A DNA stretch of 64,000 bases from Oscillospiraceae bacterium MB24-C1 (GCA_030913685.1 CP133187.1:620001-684000), one strand, 5' to 3'; positions 51,801 through 60,646 are shown, counted from the stretch's first letter. Notes: a model not told the origin generated them from the letters alone. Program-made: numbers and translations.

Positions 51801-52823
51801 CTAAAATCCCTCCGTTGTTAAATTTAAAATCAGTCTTTTTGCCGCATTTCGGTGCTGAATAACTTCTGCCGCCTCGGCTTCTGCCTGCGCCTCAAAAAAG
51901 GAACGCGCCGAAATGCTGGTGCTATCGTAAGCCGGAATATCGACCGCAGCCACGTCATAGATGCGCTCGAAGCCGGAAATACGCCGTGTATGGGTCAGCC
52001 GGTCATAGCTGTCCCGGTTGGGGTCTGCCTTGAAGGTAAAGGACATTTTGTCGATGTACCCGCCCTTGACCTCTTCGTAGAGCCTGCGCCCCTCTTCGGT
52101 GCCGGAAAGGTCGGCCTTGATTTTCAGGCCGTAGTCGTCCACCTCCAGCGTCAGGGTGCCGTTCTTGGTGCGGGCCACCGGCTTGCCCCGGTGGTTAAAG
52201 TTCATCATCACGTCGGACATCTGCGCGCCGGTGAACGCCCCGCGCGAAATGACCTCGTAATACTTGATGCCGTCATATTCATACAACACGGTGGGCTGCT
52301 CAAAAGTGGCGGCGTAGCCCTCAACGGTCATGCCGTCCGCCGCTGCCCGAATCTCAAATGTGCGGTGCTGCCGGTCTTTTGTAACCAAATTGCTTCTCCC
52401 TTCCTGTTTCTGTACACTCTCATGCGCTTTAAACCATTCATCTATTTTAGTTCGCCACGCTTCTTTGTCCGGTCGGTCATCATCCCCCGCTAACCTTTTG
52501 TAGCATTCTTCCTTGGAAACATCCATTTCGATGTAGTTGGGGTTCATCGTGTCCAAATAGCTTTTGAAGTTGTCGCTCAAATTCGTTGTAATAATCCATG
52601 CATTCTTAACGTCTTTTTCCCGATTTAGCCGTCTGAGAATCGCCATTCTAACCTCAATAACATACGGGTGAATTGCCTCGCGCTCAGTCTTATGCTGCTT
52701 GTCATAGGTCAGTGCCCGAGCAATACGGTCATAGTCGGAAACAATATCGCCCTCTTTGATGCGCTCTTGCACATAGGTCGATTTTCCCGAACAAGGAGGG
52801 CCTATGATAACATTAATTGTCAT
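51801..52823 (-). CDS. P-loop kinase-prohead protease fusion
   Basis: Residues 1 to about 145 form a small P-loop domain with Walker A GPPCSGKST (8-16) and YLDTMNPNYIEMDVSKEECYKRL, resembling AAA/nucleotide-kinase folds. Residues about 150-325 are an HK97 family prohead serine protease: FEIRAAADGMTVEGYAATF, likely catalytic H211 in MNFNHRGKP and S261 in IDKMSFTF, then FERIYDVAAVDIPAYDSTSI. It should cleave the capsid delta domain. The kinase-like part has no obvious role in this step. The joining region shows no frameshift in the given sequence. Confidence 0.88.
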   Translation of the reverse strand: MTINVIIGPPCSGKSTYVQERIKEGDIVSDYDRIARALTYDKQHKTEREAIHPYVIEVRMAILRRLNREKDVKNAWIITTNLSDNFKSYLDTMNPNYIEMDVSKEECYKRLAGDDDRPDKEAWRTKIDEWFKAHESVQKQEGRSNLVTKDRQHRTFEIRAAADGMTVEGYAATFEQPTVLYEYDGIKYYEVISRGAFTGAQMSDVMMNFNHRGKPVARTKNGTLTLEVDDYGLKIKADLSGTEEGRRLYEEVKGGYIDKMSFTFKADPNRDSYDRLTHTRRISGFERIYDVAAVDIPAYDSTSISARSFFEAQAEAEAAEVIQHRNAAKRLILNLTTEGF

Positions 52824-53962
52824 GTCGGTTCCTCCTTTGTCGGGTGATATTCGCCGCGAATATAATAGCCGTCCCCATCATCCAGTGGTGGCAGGTTCCA
52901 AATCTCGCGTATCTCGTTGCGGTTCATGAGGCCACGGTCGAACATTAAGGTTGACACCCGCAACTTGTCATTGTTTGTCATGTATTGCAGCCGGTTGGCA
53001 GTGAGAAAAATCTGGTTGCCGGTTGAACGCTCGCGGTCGGTGAAGGTCATATTGGTCATAACGGTGGAAATCTGAATGGAAAGCGGCTCGATCTGCCCCT
53101 CATAGAATGCCGCCCAGCTGTCGCCGATGGCCTTATTCTGCAAAATCTCCTCATTGACCCCGAAGTAATTAAACACATTCGCCTGAATCGCCTGCATCTG
53201 CGCGGCATCCACTACAAACGGCTGGCTTTTAATCTGCTGTATGTTGGTGTAGGTGTTCGGGAACAGCAGCAGCCCGCCCGACTCTTCGGCGGCGAAGTTC
53301 TCGGTGGTGAAGCGCTTGCGCTCGGCAGTCAAATCGGTACCCTTGGCGAAGTTTGAGGACTGCGCCATAAAGCGGAATGTCGCCGAATTCTTCACGCCCT
53401 CCTGAATACCCTGATTTTGTGTGTGGATCAGCTGCATGGTCGGGTTCATGGCCGCGTTATTTTCGCCGAAAAAGTCGTCGCGATACTGGTGCATCGTCAG
53501 CACCCCCGCCCGCTCCAGTTCAATGGTCGCGCGTTTCCCGCTCGAAAAGGTATAACGCAAATAGGGCCTGCCGCTCACCTCCATGACCTCGCAAAGCTGC
53601 GGCAGCGCCGGATAATACCCGATGATGTCCCCGAATCCGTCCTCAATCGGCACAATGAAAGCCGTGTTATTCACCAGCAGAATGGTGGCCAGCCGGTATA
53701 AAAACTGCGGCGTCGATGAAAACGGGTTCGGGCGGTAGGCAAGTGTGCGCGCCAAATGTGGCTTTGCCGCCCCGATCACCTCCGGCTTTAGCTTGCTGAC
53801 GTGGTTTGCTACCGCGTGAACCGCCGCGCGGGTCAGCTCCATCTCATACAGCCCGCCCTCAAACGAAGAAAACACCGGGCGGTAGGCCGTCAGGGTTTGA
53901 AAATACTGCCCGGCGTCGTTCGCGCGGTTGGGCCGCTTAAAAATACTCTCGAAAAGTCCCAA
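52820..53962 (-). CDS. Phage portal protein
   Basis: The 380-aa HK97-type portal has FEGGLYEMELTRAAVHAVANHVSKL near the start, the LAYRPNPFSSTPQFLYRLATILL segment, and FNYFGVNEEILQNKAIGDSWAAFYEGQIEPL toward the end (parts of each shown). It forms the dodecameric DNA channel at the capsid vertex. It overlaps the protease gene by 4 nt. Confidence 0.93.
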   Translation of the reverse strand: MGLFESIFKRPNRANDAGQYFQTLTAYRPVFSSFEGGLYEMELTRAAVHAVANHVSKLKPEVIGAAKPHLARTLAYRPNPFSSTPQFLYRLATILLVNNTAFIVPIEDGFGDIIGYYPALPQLCEVMEVSGRPYLRYTFSSGKRATIELERAGVLTMHQYRDDFFGENNAAMNPTMQLIHTQNQGIQEGVKNSATFRFMAQSSNFAKGTDLTAERKRFTTENFAAEESGGLLLFPNTYTNIQQIKSQPFVVDAAQMQAIQANVFNYFGVNEEILQNKAIGDSWAAFYEGQIEPLSIQISTVMTNMTFTDRERSTGNQIFLTANRLQYMTNNDKLRVSTLMFDRGLMNRNEIREIWNLPPLDDGDGYYIRGEYHPTKEEPT

Positions 53963-53966
53963 AGAA

Positions 53967-55613
53967 TCACCCCTCGTTTTTTAGCTGCTCGCCGATGTCG
54001 GCATACCATTTTTGGCGCACCGTCATGGCGTCGATCACGGCGACAAAGCCGTCAATGCGCTCACGCTGCCCAATCTTCACCGGGCGGAATTTTCTTGTCT
54101 CGCTGTTGTGTTTTAGCGCCACATTGAGAAAATGCGCCTTTAACAGCGCATTGTCGCCCATCTCGAACGCGCCGTCTTTCAGAATGCCCTCGAATTCCCG
54201 AATAACCGGTGTGAGGTTCTCGCCCTGATGCACGTCGTCCATGTGAAAGCCGTATTGCTTCATTTCCTCCACCAAATACTGCGCCGAATAACGGTCATAG
54301 CCGATTTTTAGCGGTAGAATCTCGTATTCCTCCACCAGCATTCGGAACCAGTTTAGGCAGTCCCGATAGTCCACATAGTTCTCGCCAGAAAGCTGCAAGA
54401 GGCCGCACTGCCGGAACAGCTCATAAGGCACACCGTCCTCGGCCTGCGCCGCCTCCAGCCGAGACGCAGGCATGAAGAATTTTGCAAAGGTGAACAGTTT
54501 CCCCTCCCGCTCGATCACCACACAGCAGGCGGTCAGGTCGGTGGTCTGCGAGAGGTCGATGCCACCAACGCAGTAGGACGAACGGAAGTCCTCGAGGCTA
54601 TAAACCTTTTTCGCGGCCTTGTCCACTGTCTGATAATCCAGCCACGCGACAGAGGCGTTCTGCTTGATGTTGCAGTATTTGGTCAGGAATTCTGCCCGCT
54701 TTGAAAGGCTGTTTTCGGCGACTGCAATCTCTTCCAGCAGAAAATCCACCGCCACCGACACGCCGAGGTTCGGCCCCGCCTTTTGCAGTTCGTTGATGTC
54801 GCTCCACTTGTCCGGGTCGTCGATCATGTACAAAAACGGCAGCAGGCGGCGCTCCCGGCTGCTCCCCAGCAAAAAGGCCGTGGCGCGCTTGACCAGCTCG
54901 TCATAAATCGAATCGTTGATATAGCCCGCAGTAGAGATTGAAAGAATCAACGGCTGCCGCCGGGCACCGAGCGCCGACTTCATGACCTCATACTGCCGCA
55001 ACCCCGCCTCACCTGACCAGCCCGCGATCTCGTCGCAGATCACCAAATGCGGGTTGAAGCCGTCCGACTTCTTGGCATTAAAGGCTATAGGCTTGATGCT
55101 GGTGTTATAGTCGGCGATGTAAATATCCGACCGGCGTTTCTTGGCCAGCGCCGACAATTCCGGCTCCTTTTCCACCATCTGATAAAAGTTTTCGTACACG
55201 ATGGCGGCCTGCTCCAGCTTTGGCGCGAGGCAATAGACCTTTGCGCCATACTCGCCGTCGAGGTACGCCATATAGGCGATAATCGCCGAGGCGAAAAGCG
55301 TCTTGCCCTGCTTGCGCATCATGATGATTAATACCTCGCGGAATACGCGCAGGCCCTCACCGTCCACAATGCCGAAAACGCAGGAGAGTATCGCCTTTTG
55401 CCACAGCTCCAGCTTAATTAAATCGCTGCGCCCTTCGCAGTGGTGACAAAACGCCTCCACAAAGCGGATGGCCTTGCCCGCCTTTTTAGAGGAAAAGAAA
55501 AACGAGCCGTTTTCCAGCCCGCTCACGATATATTCGTACACCAGCAAAATCCACTTGCCGACGATGATTTCCCCGGCCTTGATTTTCTGGTAATACTCCA
55601 GTATGTAGTTCAT
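53967..55613 (-). CDS. Terminase large subunit
   Basis: The 548-aa terminase has an ATPase domain with a degenerate Walker A (REVLIIMMRKQGKTLFAS) and Walker B LVICDEIAGW. A nuclease domain carries the acidic residues VGGIDLSQTTDLTACC and a later D in IGYDRYSAQ. It pumps and cuts DNA during packaging. It follows the small subunit gene by 11 bp. Confidence 0.93.
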   Translation of the reverse strand: MNYILEYYQKIKAGEIIVGKWILLVYEYIVSGLENGSFFFSSKKAGKAIRFVEAFCHHCEGRSDLIKLELWQKAILSCVFGIVDGEGLRVFREVLIIMMRKQGKTLFASAIIAYMAYLDGEYGAKVYCLAPKLEQAAIVYENFYQMVEKEPELSALAKKRRSDIYIADYNTSIKPIAFNAKKSDGFNPHLVICDEIAGWSGEAGLRQYEVMKSALGARRQPLILSISTAGYINDSIYDELVKRATAFLLGSSRERRLLPFLYMIDDPDKWSDINELQKAGPNLGVSVAVDFLLEEIAVAENSLSKRAEFLTKYCNIKQNASVAWLDYQTVDKAAKKVYSLEDFRSSYCVGGIDLSQTTDLTACCVVIEREGKLFTFAKFFMPASRLEAAQAEDGVPYELFRQCGLLQLSGENYVDYRDCLNWFRMLVEEYEILPLKIGYDRYSAQYLVEEMKQYGFHMDDVHQGENLTPVIREFEGILKDGAFEMGDNALLKAHFLNVALKHNSETRKFRPVKIGQRERIDGFVAVIDAMTVRQKWYADIGEQLKNEG

Positions 55614-55624
55614 CCGCTCCCCCC

Positions 55625-55975
55625 TTACTCGCCGCGCATCGCGTCAAGCTTGGACTTTCGCTGCTCCGGCGGCAGCAGTTTTTCAAGCCGTTCCATGACG
55701 GTGTTGTAATTCTTGAAAAGGCTGTTGTACGCCTGCAAATCGGACGAGGCTTTCTTCCCGAACTGGTTGGCCCCGTTCCGGTAGTCCTCGCTGCAGCCGT
55801 TGGAGTTGAGCGACGCCTGCAGGTCGTCCAGCGTGACACGCATAAACGCCGCGTTTTCGATCAGCGGAAAGGCGAGCGCATACTTACCCGGCTCCAAAAC
55901 CTTGTAGATTTTGTTAAGTCTGTTCTTCTCCTTCTTGATCCGCTCTGCTTTAGTTTTTTCTGGCTTATTTTCCAT
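55625..55975 (-). CDS. Terminase small subunit (P27-like)
   Basis: The predicted 116-aa protein has a Lys-rich start (ENKPEKTKAERIKKEKNRLN), then FPLIENAAFMRVTLDDLQASL and YNSLFKNYNTVMERLEKLLPP, the usual P27 pattern. ATG 55975 is preceded by AAGGGGGG; the frame extends 56 codons upstream without a start signal. It recognises phage DNA for packaging. Confidence 0.85.
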   Translation of the reverse strand: MENKPEKTKAERIKKEKNRLNKIYKVLEPGKYALAFPLIENAAFMRVTLDDLQASLNSNGCSEDYRNGANQFGKKASSDLQAYNSLFKNYNTVMERLEKLLPPEQRKSKLDAMRGE

Positions 55976-56055
55976 GGGTACACCCCCCTTCGCGACCCTG
56001 CGGTAAAAAATGAATGGCCCCTCTCGGTCTTGAGGTATTGATAAACGAAAAATTT

Positions 56056-56349
56056 TCAAGGGGGGAGTACGTTTCCATCTGCCCCCCACCGGTACCGTTG
56101 CGGGCGCTCCTGCTGCCGCGCGGCATGTTCTTTGTTGTGGCATTCCTGACAGAGATATTCCAGCCTTGCATGGTTGAGTGTAACGCCCGGGTCGTTGATA
56201 TTATGCGGCGTGAGAATGGTCTTGTGGTGGACGATGTCGCCCGGTTTGCCGCACCGCTCGCACAGGCCAAACACCGACGCGATGTAGCTCTCTCTACAGG
56301 CTTGCCATGCTGTTGAATTGTAGAATGCTTTTGCGAATAATTTTGCCAT
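56056..56349 (-). CDS. HNH endonuclease, packaging-associated
   Basis: The 97-aa protein contains the HNH fold: CERCGKPGDIVHHKTILTP (zinc Cys pair and HH), then NHARLEYLCQECHNKEH with the closing CxxCH and Asn. Such genes next to terminase are common in HK97-like phages and help cut cos DNA. It is the first gene of the late leftward block. Confidence 0.9.
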   Translation of the reverse strand: MAKLFAKAFYNSTAWQACRESYIASVFGLCERCGKPGDIVHHKTILTPHNINDPGVTLNHARLEYLCQECHNKEHAARQQERPQRYRWGADGNVLPP

Positions 56350-56382
56350 GTTTGCATCCTTCTGGTTACCCGTCTAGGAATG

Positions 56383-56411
56383 TTGAATTTATTATAAATC
56401 AGTGGTAATAT
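56383..56411 (+). promoter_or_regulatory. Promoter of the + strand DUF2806-like gene
   Basis: TTGAAT, 17 nt, TAATAT; 32 nt before the ATG. Confidence 0.65.
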
Positions 56412-56443
56412 ATGTATTATTCTTTATATTGGAGGTACCTACT

Positions 56444-57349
56444 ATGCCTGGTAGCGCTGCACCCAGTTCTGATGCACTTCTTGGATTTGGTAAAGAATTT
56501 GTTGGCCCTAGTTCAGGATTGATTAATAAAATAGCCTGCTTTGGGCTAAATCCACTTATTCCATGGTTAGCTAAAAGATCCGATGAAGAAGAAGCTGTAA
56601 AATCATTAAGACATTCTTTAGAAGCCATGGATATGGACCCTTTAATGAAAGCCGCTATGATAGCCACAGCAAGACAAAATTTAAATTATTTTCTAAATCA
56701 AAGTAGCATTATAGAAAAAGCCATCCCGTTACTGCACGAAACAGAGCGTTCACAAGATGTTGACGAAGAATGGCTCTCTCGTTTTTTAGATGGCGCAAAG
56801 CATGTTTCCTCAGACGAGGTGAGAACTATATGGGCTAATATTCTAGCTAGCGAATGCAACGAACCCGGAACAATTCCGAAATCAATTTTGGCTGCTCTGG
56901 CTTCTATCGAAATTGAAACTGCGAGAGCCTTTGAAATTCTAGCAAAGTTCGTCATACAACTGTCCCCCTACGGACTTCCAAATTTAGTGATTGATTGGAA
57001 TCAAAATTTTGTGTTGCGTAAATTTGGTGTTTCTTTCGCAGATATTTTAGAACTTTCCAGAATAGGCTTAGTCTCATGGAGTAATGAAAATGGTTTTAAT
57101 TTTGATGTCGAACAAGTGACATTTAAATTGCCCCTTGAATCCGATTTCTGCCACACATTTGTTTATGATGTAAAAAAGCCGCATCATAAGTTTTACACTC
57201 AACAAGGCCGCATTTCAAGGGGAAACGTAGTATTTACACCTGCTGGTCTATCGCTTTATCAAACGCTTACTGTAGAGCCTCTGGACGCAACAGATTTTAT
57301 GGCATATTTGAATACATTTGCTGAAAGCTATGACCTTCTGATTAAATAA
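56444..57349 (+). CDS. DUF2806-like protein, independently transcribed prophage cargo gene
   Basis: The 301-aa soluble protein has VDEEWLSRFLDGAKHVSSDE, then VRTIWANILASECNEPGTIPKS, the pattern of DUF2806 and related helical domains, followed by a mixed C-terminal region (HKFYTQQGRISRGNVVFTPAG). GGAGG precedes ATG 56444. It runs against all late genes, is more AT-rich, and has its own promoter and terminator, the usual marks of a moron expressed in the lysogen. A role in superinfection immunity is possible, but the sequence does not show it. Confidence 0.75.
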   Translation: MPGSAAPSSDALLGFGKEFVGPSSGLINKIACFGLNPLIPWLAKRSDEEEAVKSLRHSLEAMDMDPLMKAAMIATARQNLNYFLNQSSIIEKAIPLLHETERSQDVDEEWLSRFLDGAKHVSSDEVRTIWANILASECNEPGTIPKSILAALASIEIETARAFEILAKFVIQLSPYGLPNLVIDWNQNFVLRKFGVSFADILELSRIGLVSWSNENGFNFDVEQVTFKLPLESDFCHTFVYDVKKPHHKFYTQQGRISRGNVVFTPAGLSLYQTLTVEPLDATDFMAYLNTFAESYDLLIK

Positions 57350-57386
57350 TGCATCTTATGATACTGAAAGTGATTTCTACAATATA

Positions 57387-57423
57387 TAAGGCACCCTCCT
57401 TGTGAGGGTGCCTTATATTATAT
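57387..57423 (+). terminator. Terminator of the DUF2806-like gene
   Basis: AAGGCACCCTCC and GGAGGGTGCCTT-like arms, with TATATTATAT after the stem; probably bidirectional. Confidence 0.8.
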
Positions 57424-57461
57424 CTATAATACCACTTGATTTTTGCCCCGTGATATCAACA

Positions 57462-57848
57462 TCAGGCCAAACCGGCATTTTTTGCAACGTACCAGATATA
57501 ACGAGAACGCCACCGCTGCCACGTTGCACTACCGGCTATAATCGGGTAAGGCATTCCATAAAGAACATTGTTCCATACACCCCGTCGGTATTCTTCTGGT
57601 ATTTTTTCTGCCGCCCGCTCGATGGCTCGAATCTGATCTTCAACTCGGCTCAGTCGTTCCGCTTTATTATACGTTTGGTCTGCTGGTTCGGAAGAGCGTG
57701 GCATGCCGTCATTAATTGGAACAGCGCATAGTATGTCTTGGCGCTCTGCACGCAACCGATCATAATCCTTCGTCATGTAAAGAACCTGCTTATAAACATT
57801 GTGTGGTAAAAGATATGGGTTTCGCCGCTGACGCTGGTAATCTCTCAA
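57462..57848 (-). CDS. Phage late transcription regulator-like protein (sigma-70-like/ArpU type)
   Basis: The 128-aa protein has a coiled middle (AERLSRVEDQIRAIERAAEKI) and an HTH-like C-terminus (PIIAGSATWQRWRSRYIWYVAKNAGL), as in small phage proteins placed just before the terminase genes that activate late transcription. The start is probably TTG 57848 after AAAGGTGATG. It is the last gene of the early block; the + strand cargo gene separates it from HNH. Confidence 0.65.
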   Translation of the reverse strand: MRDYQRQRRNPYLLPHNVYKQVLYMTKDYDRLRAERQDILCAVPINDGMPRSSEPADQTYNKAERLSRVEDQIRAIERAAEKIPEEYRRGVWNNVLYGMPYPIIAGSATWQRWRSRYIWYVAKNAGLA

Positions 57849-57883
57849 TTTATCATCACCTTTCTGTTGAGGGTGTTATATGG

Positions 57884-58168
57884 TTATTGCTCCTCTCGCG
57901 CACTATGTATTATCAGCACCCAATAACGCTTTACCGGGTCGCCGCCCCACTCAGGGCTATGCCCGCTCGCTCGGCGTATCGGCGTGACTTCACAAATAGC
58001 GGTGGGTGACGTGCTACTATACCCGTTGCGCAGCTTAATGGTTATGCGCTGACCTTCGTAGCGCTTAAAGCGGGCGGCATAATAAGGCGTATCGTCGCGG
58101 TATTCCTCGCCTTTTATGCCTGCAAGTATCATCTGGTACCAGTTGCTTTTTATCGGCAAAGTTAGCAT
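57884..58168 (-). CDS. ASCH domain protein
   Basis: The 94-aa protein opens LTLPIKSNWYQMILAGIKGEEYRDDTPYYAARF, which is the ASCH domain core with the Lys-x-x-E-Y-R motif, and continues with a beta-barrel (RITIKLRNGYSSTSPTAICE). ASCH domains bind RNA or modified nucleosides; some hydrolyse N4-acetylcytidine. Its role in phages is unknown. GAGGTG precedes ATG. Confidence 0.85.
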   Translation of the reverse strand: MLTLPIKSNWYQMILAGIKGEEYRDDTPYYAARFKRYEGQRITIKLRNGYSSTSPTAICEVTPIRRASGHSPEWGGDPVKRYWVLIIHSAREEQ

Positions 58169-58183
58169 TTCTACACCTCAAAA

Positions 58184-58930
58184 CTACTGTTTGCACAGTT
58201 GAAGGTCTTGCGCATCTGCTATGCGCTTCTTTGCAACATCGAAATTATGTGAGTCAAGTTCTATCCCAACAAAATTTCGGGATGTATTGATGCAGGCCAC
58301 GCCCGTGCTGCCGCTGCCCATGAAGCAATCGCAAACGGTGCCACCCTCGGGAACGATTCTTACAATGTTCTCCATTAGCTCAACCGGCTTTTCGGTCTGG
58401 TGGTTTAGTTTGCTGGTTGGGACATTGGAGTGAGAAAAAAGCCCGTCTAGTATAGGAACACCCCGGTCAAAAGGCATCTTGCCATTACTACCCCACACGA
58501 CATATTCGCACCGGTTTCTAAATCTGCCCATTTGCGGGCGACTGTTTTTCTTATCCCATACGACAATGCCGCGCCATGTCCAGCCCGCCATTTGTATGGC
58601 ATCGGCTACTGCAGGCAGATTTCTAAAATCAATAAACACGCAGCACACGCCGCCTTCTTTTGTTTTCGCTCTGGCAGTGAACAACACCTCGCGCAAAAAG
58701 TTGGTATAACTGCGCATATCCATATTGTCGCCACTAAAGGATGGCATTTTTACTGCCCTTGCGCTGCCGCTGCTCGCATATTTGCTTGCTGTATCGTTTT
58801 TTCTTTGGGTAGAAAACGTTCCACCCGAAGAATATGGCGGGTCAATGATAAAGCCGTCAATGCTGTCAGCGGGCAACTTTGACATTTCGGTTAAACAATC
58901 CCCGCAGAAAAGTTTTGCTGTTTGATTCAT
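58184..58930 (-). CDS. Phage DNA methyltransferase (beta-type, N4/N6)
   Basis: The 248-aa protein has the catalytic motif IV first (FIIDPPYSSGGTF), then a target-recognition region, and finally the AdoMet motif GGTVCDCFMGSGSTGVACI, the order of beta-class methyltransferases. QTEKPVELMENIVRIVPEG is the usual motif preceding it. DPPY indicates adenine-N6 or cytosine-N4 methylation. No restriction enzyme is adjacent, so it probably protects phage DNA or changes host methylation. Confidence 0.92.
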   Translation of the reverse strand: MNQTAKLFCGDCLTEMSKLPADSIDGFIIDPPYSSGGTFSTQRKNDTASKYASSGSARAVKMPSFSGDNMDMRSYTNFLREVLFTARAKTKEGGVCCVFIDFRNLPAVADAIQMAGWTWRGIVVWDKKNSRPQMGRFRNRCEYVVWGSNGKMPFDRGVPILDGLFSHSNVPTSKLNHQTEKPVELMENIVRIVPEGGTVCDCFMGSGSTGVACINTSRNFVGIELDSHNFDVAKKRIADAQDLQLCKQ

Positions 58931-58957
58931 TGTTTATATGCGTCCTCCAATTTAAAT

Positions 58958-58987
58958 TTGTTTTTCTGTCGCTTTTTGATGTATAAT
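58958..58987 (+). promoter_or_regulatory. Promoter of the + strand small membrane protein gene
   Basis: TTGTTT, 18 nt, TATAAT; 22 nt before the proposed TTG start. Confidence 0.55.
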
Positions 58988-59009
58988 GTTTCCAAAAGAG
59001 GTGATTTCC

Positions 59010-59270
59010 TTGGGCTTAGATTGGGAACAGATCATGCAGGATAGCCTAGCAATTTTTATTAAAATGGCCTCAGATATACTTGTTGATACTTGGCCTATTT
59101 GGGCCTCAATTATCGGCGCTGCAATCGCCAGTTTTATTGTCAACCGCACTTTGCGTAGCGGTTTTATCTTTGCAGGATACCCTCGCCACCAAGCCAAGAA
59201 AAAGGCTGATAAAATCAGCGGTATTTTGGATTTAATATCCACCGCATCCGATTTGAATAAAAAGAAATGA
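59010..59270 (+). CDS. Small membrane protein in the early region, opposite orientation
   Basis: The roughly 86-aa protein has one clear helix (WPIWASIIGAAIASFIVNRT) and a Lys-rich end (HQAKKKADKI, then SDLNKKK). AGAGGTGA lies 5 nt before TTG 59010, and a TATAAT promoter precedes it. It runs against its neighbours, like the gene at 56444, suggesting expression in the lysogen, for example in superinfection exclusion; that is inference. A frame on the other strand also spans this region but lacks comparable signals. Confidence 0.5.
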   Translation: MGLDWEQIMQDSLAIFIKMASDILVDTWPIWASIIGAAIASFIVNRTLRSGFIFAGYPRHQAKKKADKISGILDLISTASDLNKKK

Positions 59271-59315
59271 CAGGACGTTAATTGTTTCATCGCGCCTCAA
59301 AATCATAGTTTGTGA

Positions 59316-59951
59316 TTACATTTCTTGCACTTCGCCGGTATCACAATTCACGGTCAGCCCCATTTCTGCCAGCTGCTCGGCCTGTTTTCTGACCTTCTCC
59401 CGCTCGGTGGCTAATCGTATTTGATCCGCCAGCCCTTCAAGAGAATCGGCAAAGTTGCCTTTTGGCATCGACATGGGCATAATGGCCGCCTGCACAATCA
59501 AGCCAGTTTTCACAACGATGTAACTAATGCCGTTCGCCGTCTTGCGCTCAAAGAAGCGCTGAAAGTCCTGTTCGTCTGATACCGGTTTGAGGTACTTTGT
59601 CTGAATGAACATAATACCGTCGCTGATTCTCAGCGGCTTCAAGACCCGCTCGGTATAGACAATTTCGGGGTAGGCGTCCCGCTCGTCTATTGGCAATTCA
59701 TTTTCGCAGCAGTCGGTCATGTTGATTTCGGTCGGCAGCGCCCGATTTAGCACCGTCCACTTAGGGCGGTTTTTCTCTGGCACATCAAAGATGGTCAGCA
59801 GGTTTGAAGCGTCCAAATAAGGCAGCCTGAACAGCTTATAAATGCCCCCGCCGTCACTGACATACTGCTCCACGGTGTCTTCTCCCCTGCTCTCGAACAA
59901 AATAGCCACCTTGTTTTTCTTGCATATAGTCGCCACGTCTTTAATTTTCAT
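59316..59951 (-). CDS. Phage protein of unknown function, 211 aa
   Basis: GGAGGACAGC precedes ATG 59951. The protein starts MKIKDVATICKKNKVAILFE and contains YVSDGGGIYKLFRLPYLDAS and ISYIVVKTGLIVQAAIMPM. It ends in a helical stretch (RLATEREKVRKQAEQLAEMG). It looks soluble and conserved in length, but I cannot assign a family. It sits between the methyltransferase and nuclease genes of the early block. Confidence 0.7.
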   Translation of the reverse strand: MKIKDVATICKKNKVAILFESRGEDTVEQYVSDGGGIYKLFRLPYLDASNLLTIFDVPEKNRPKWTVLNRALPTEINMTDCCENELPIDERDAYPEIVYTERVLKPLRISDGIMFIQTKYLKPVSDEQDFQRFFERKTANGISYIVVKTGLIVQAAIMPMSMPKGNFADSLEGLADQIRLATEREKVRKQAEQLAEMGLTVNCDTGEVQEM

Positions 59952-60006
59952 GCTGTCCTCCTGTCTCGCCAGTTGCTTCTGCAGCTGGCTTTTATGTTTT
60001 ATGATC

Positions 60007-60219
60007 TTACATGGCATCTTTTGCCCGCAGGCGACAAAACGCCTCCAGCTTCGCCCGTGCCGTGGGCCTGTCCTCTGCCTGCATGTGCTTATTGATCCAG
60101 TTGTGAGCATCGGGCAGAAGGTCACCCGGATGGCTGCCGGAAGAGATCAGCACATCAACGCGGTTTATCAGGGCAGCGTATGAAGGATATTTCAAAATCA
60201 GCTCTGCATGTTTAATCAC
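60007..60219 (-). CDS. Small phage protein, 70 aa
   Basis: GTG 60219 follows GGGAAGGGG, overlaps the VRR-NUC stop and gives VIKHAELILKYPSYAALINR, then RPTARAKLEAFCRLRAKDAM. A longer frame opening at 60291 would overlap the nuclease gene by 80 nt and is less likely. Helical; family unknown. Confidence 0.55.
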   Translation of the reverse strand: MIKHAELILKYPSYAALINRVDVLISSGSHPGDLLPDAHNWINKHMQAEDRPTARAKLEAFCRLRAKDAM

Positions 60220-60646
60220 CCGCTCGCCCCTTCCCTTTTGGCAGTGTTGGGCGCGGTTCATATAGCCCTGTTTCATCGGTTCCGGCCACATAGCGCAAAA
60301 TCACCCGGGCGGCATCTTCGCAGGAATAGCAAACTGCAACGCAATAGCCTTGACCGACAAGCTGCTCCATCCACCACGTTTGATTTTTATCGGGCCGGTT
60401 CTTGCCGAACTTCATTTCGATATAAAGGCCGTGATATGTATCGCGGGCAACTGGCAGGCACAGATCGGGAACGCCCGCTCGCAGTCCTAACCGTTTTTGA
60501 CGGGCACCACCGGCAACACTGCGCTTGCCCTCGTTCGGCACATGATACAACAGCTGCAATTCGGGGTATCGGGCGGTCTGCCATGCGGCCCATGCAATAA
60601 GCTGCTGCTGTTCGTTGTCCTCGCTGGACTGAATGGGATATTTCAT
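60212..60646 (-). CDS. VRR-NUC domain nuclease
   Basis: The 144-aa protein has the PD-(D/E)xK-type VRR-NUC core. LLYHVPNEGKR lies near the start; LRAGVPDLCLPVARDTYHGLYIEMKFG carries the catalytic Asp and the E-x-K, and KNQTWWMEQLVGQGYCVAVC follows. Such phage nucleases take part in replication or recombination. GGAGG lies before ATG. Confidence 0.92.
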   Translation of the reverse strand: MKYPIQSSEDNEQQQLIAWAAWQTARYPELQLLYHVPNEGKRSVAGGARQKRLGLRAGVPDLCLPVARDTYHGLYIEMKFGKNRPDKNQTWWMEQLVGQGYCVAVCYSCEDAARVILRYVAGTDETGLYEPRPTLPKGKGRAGD

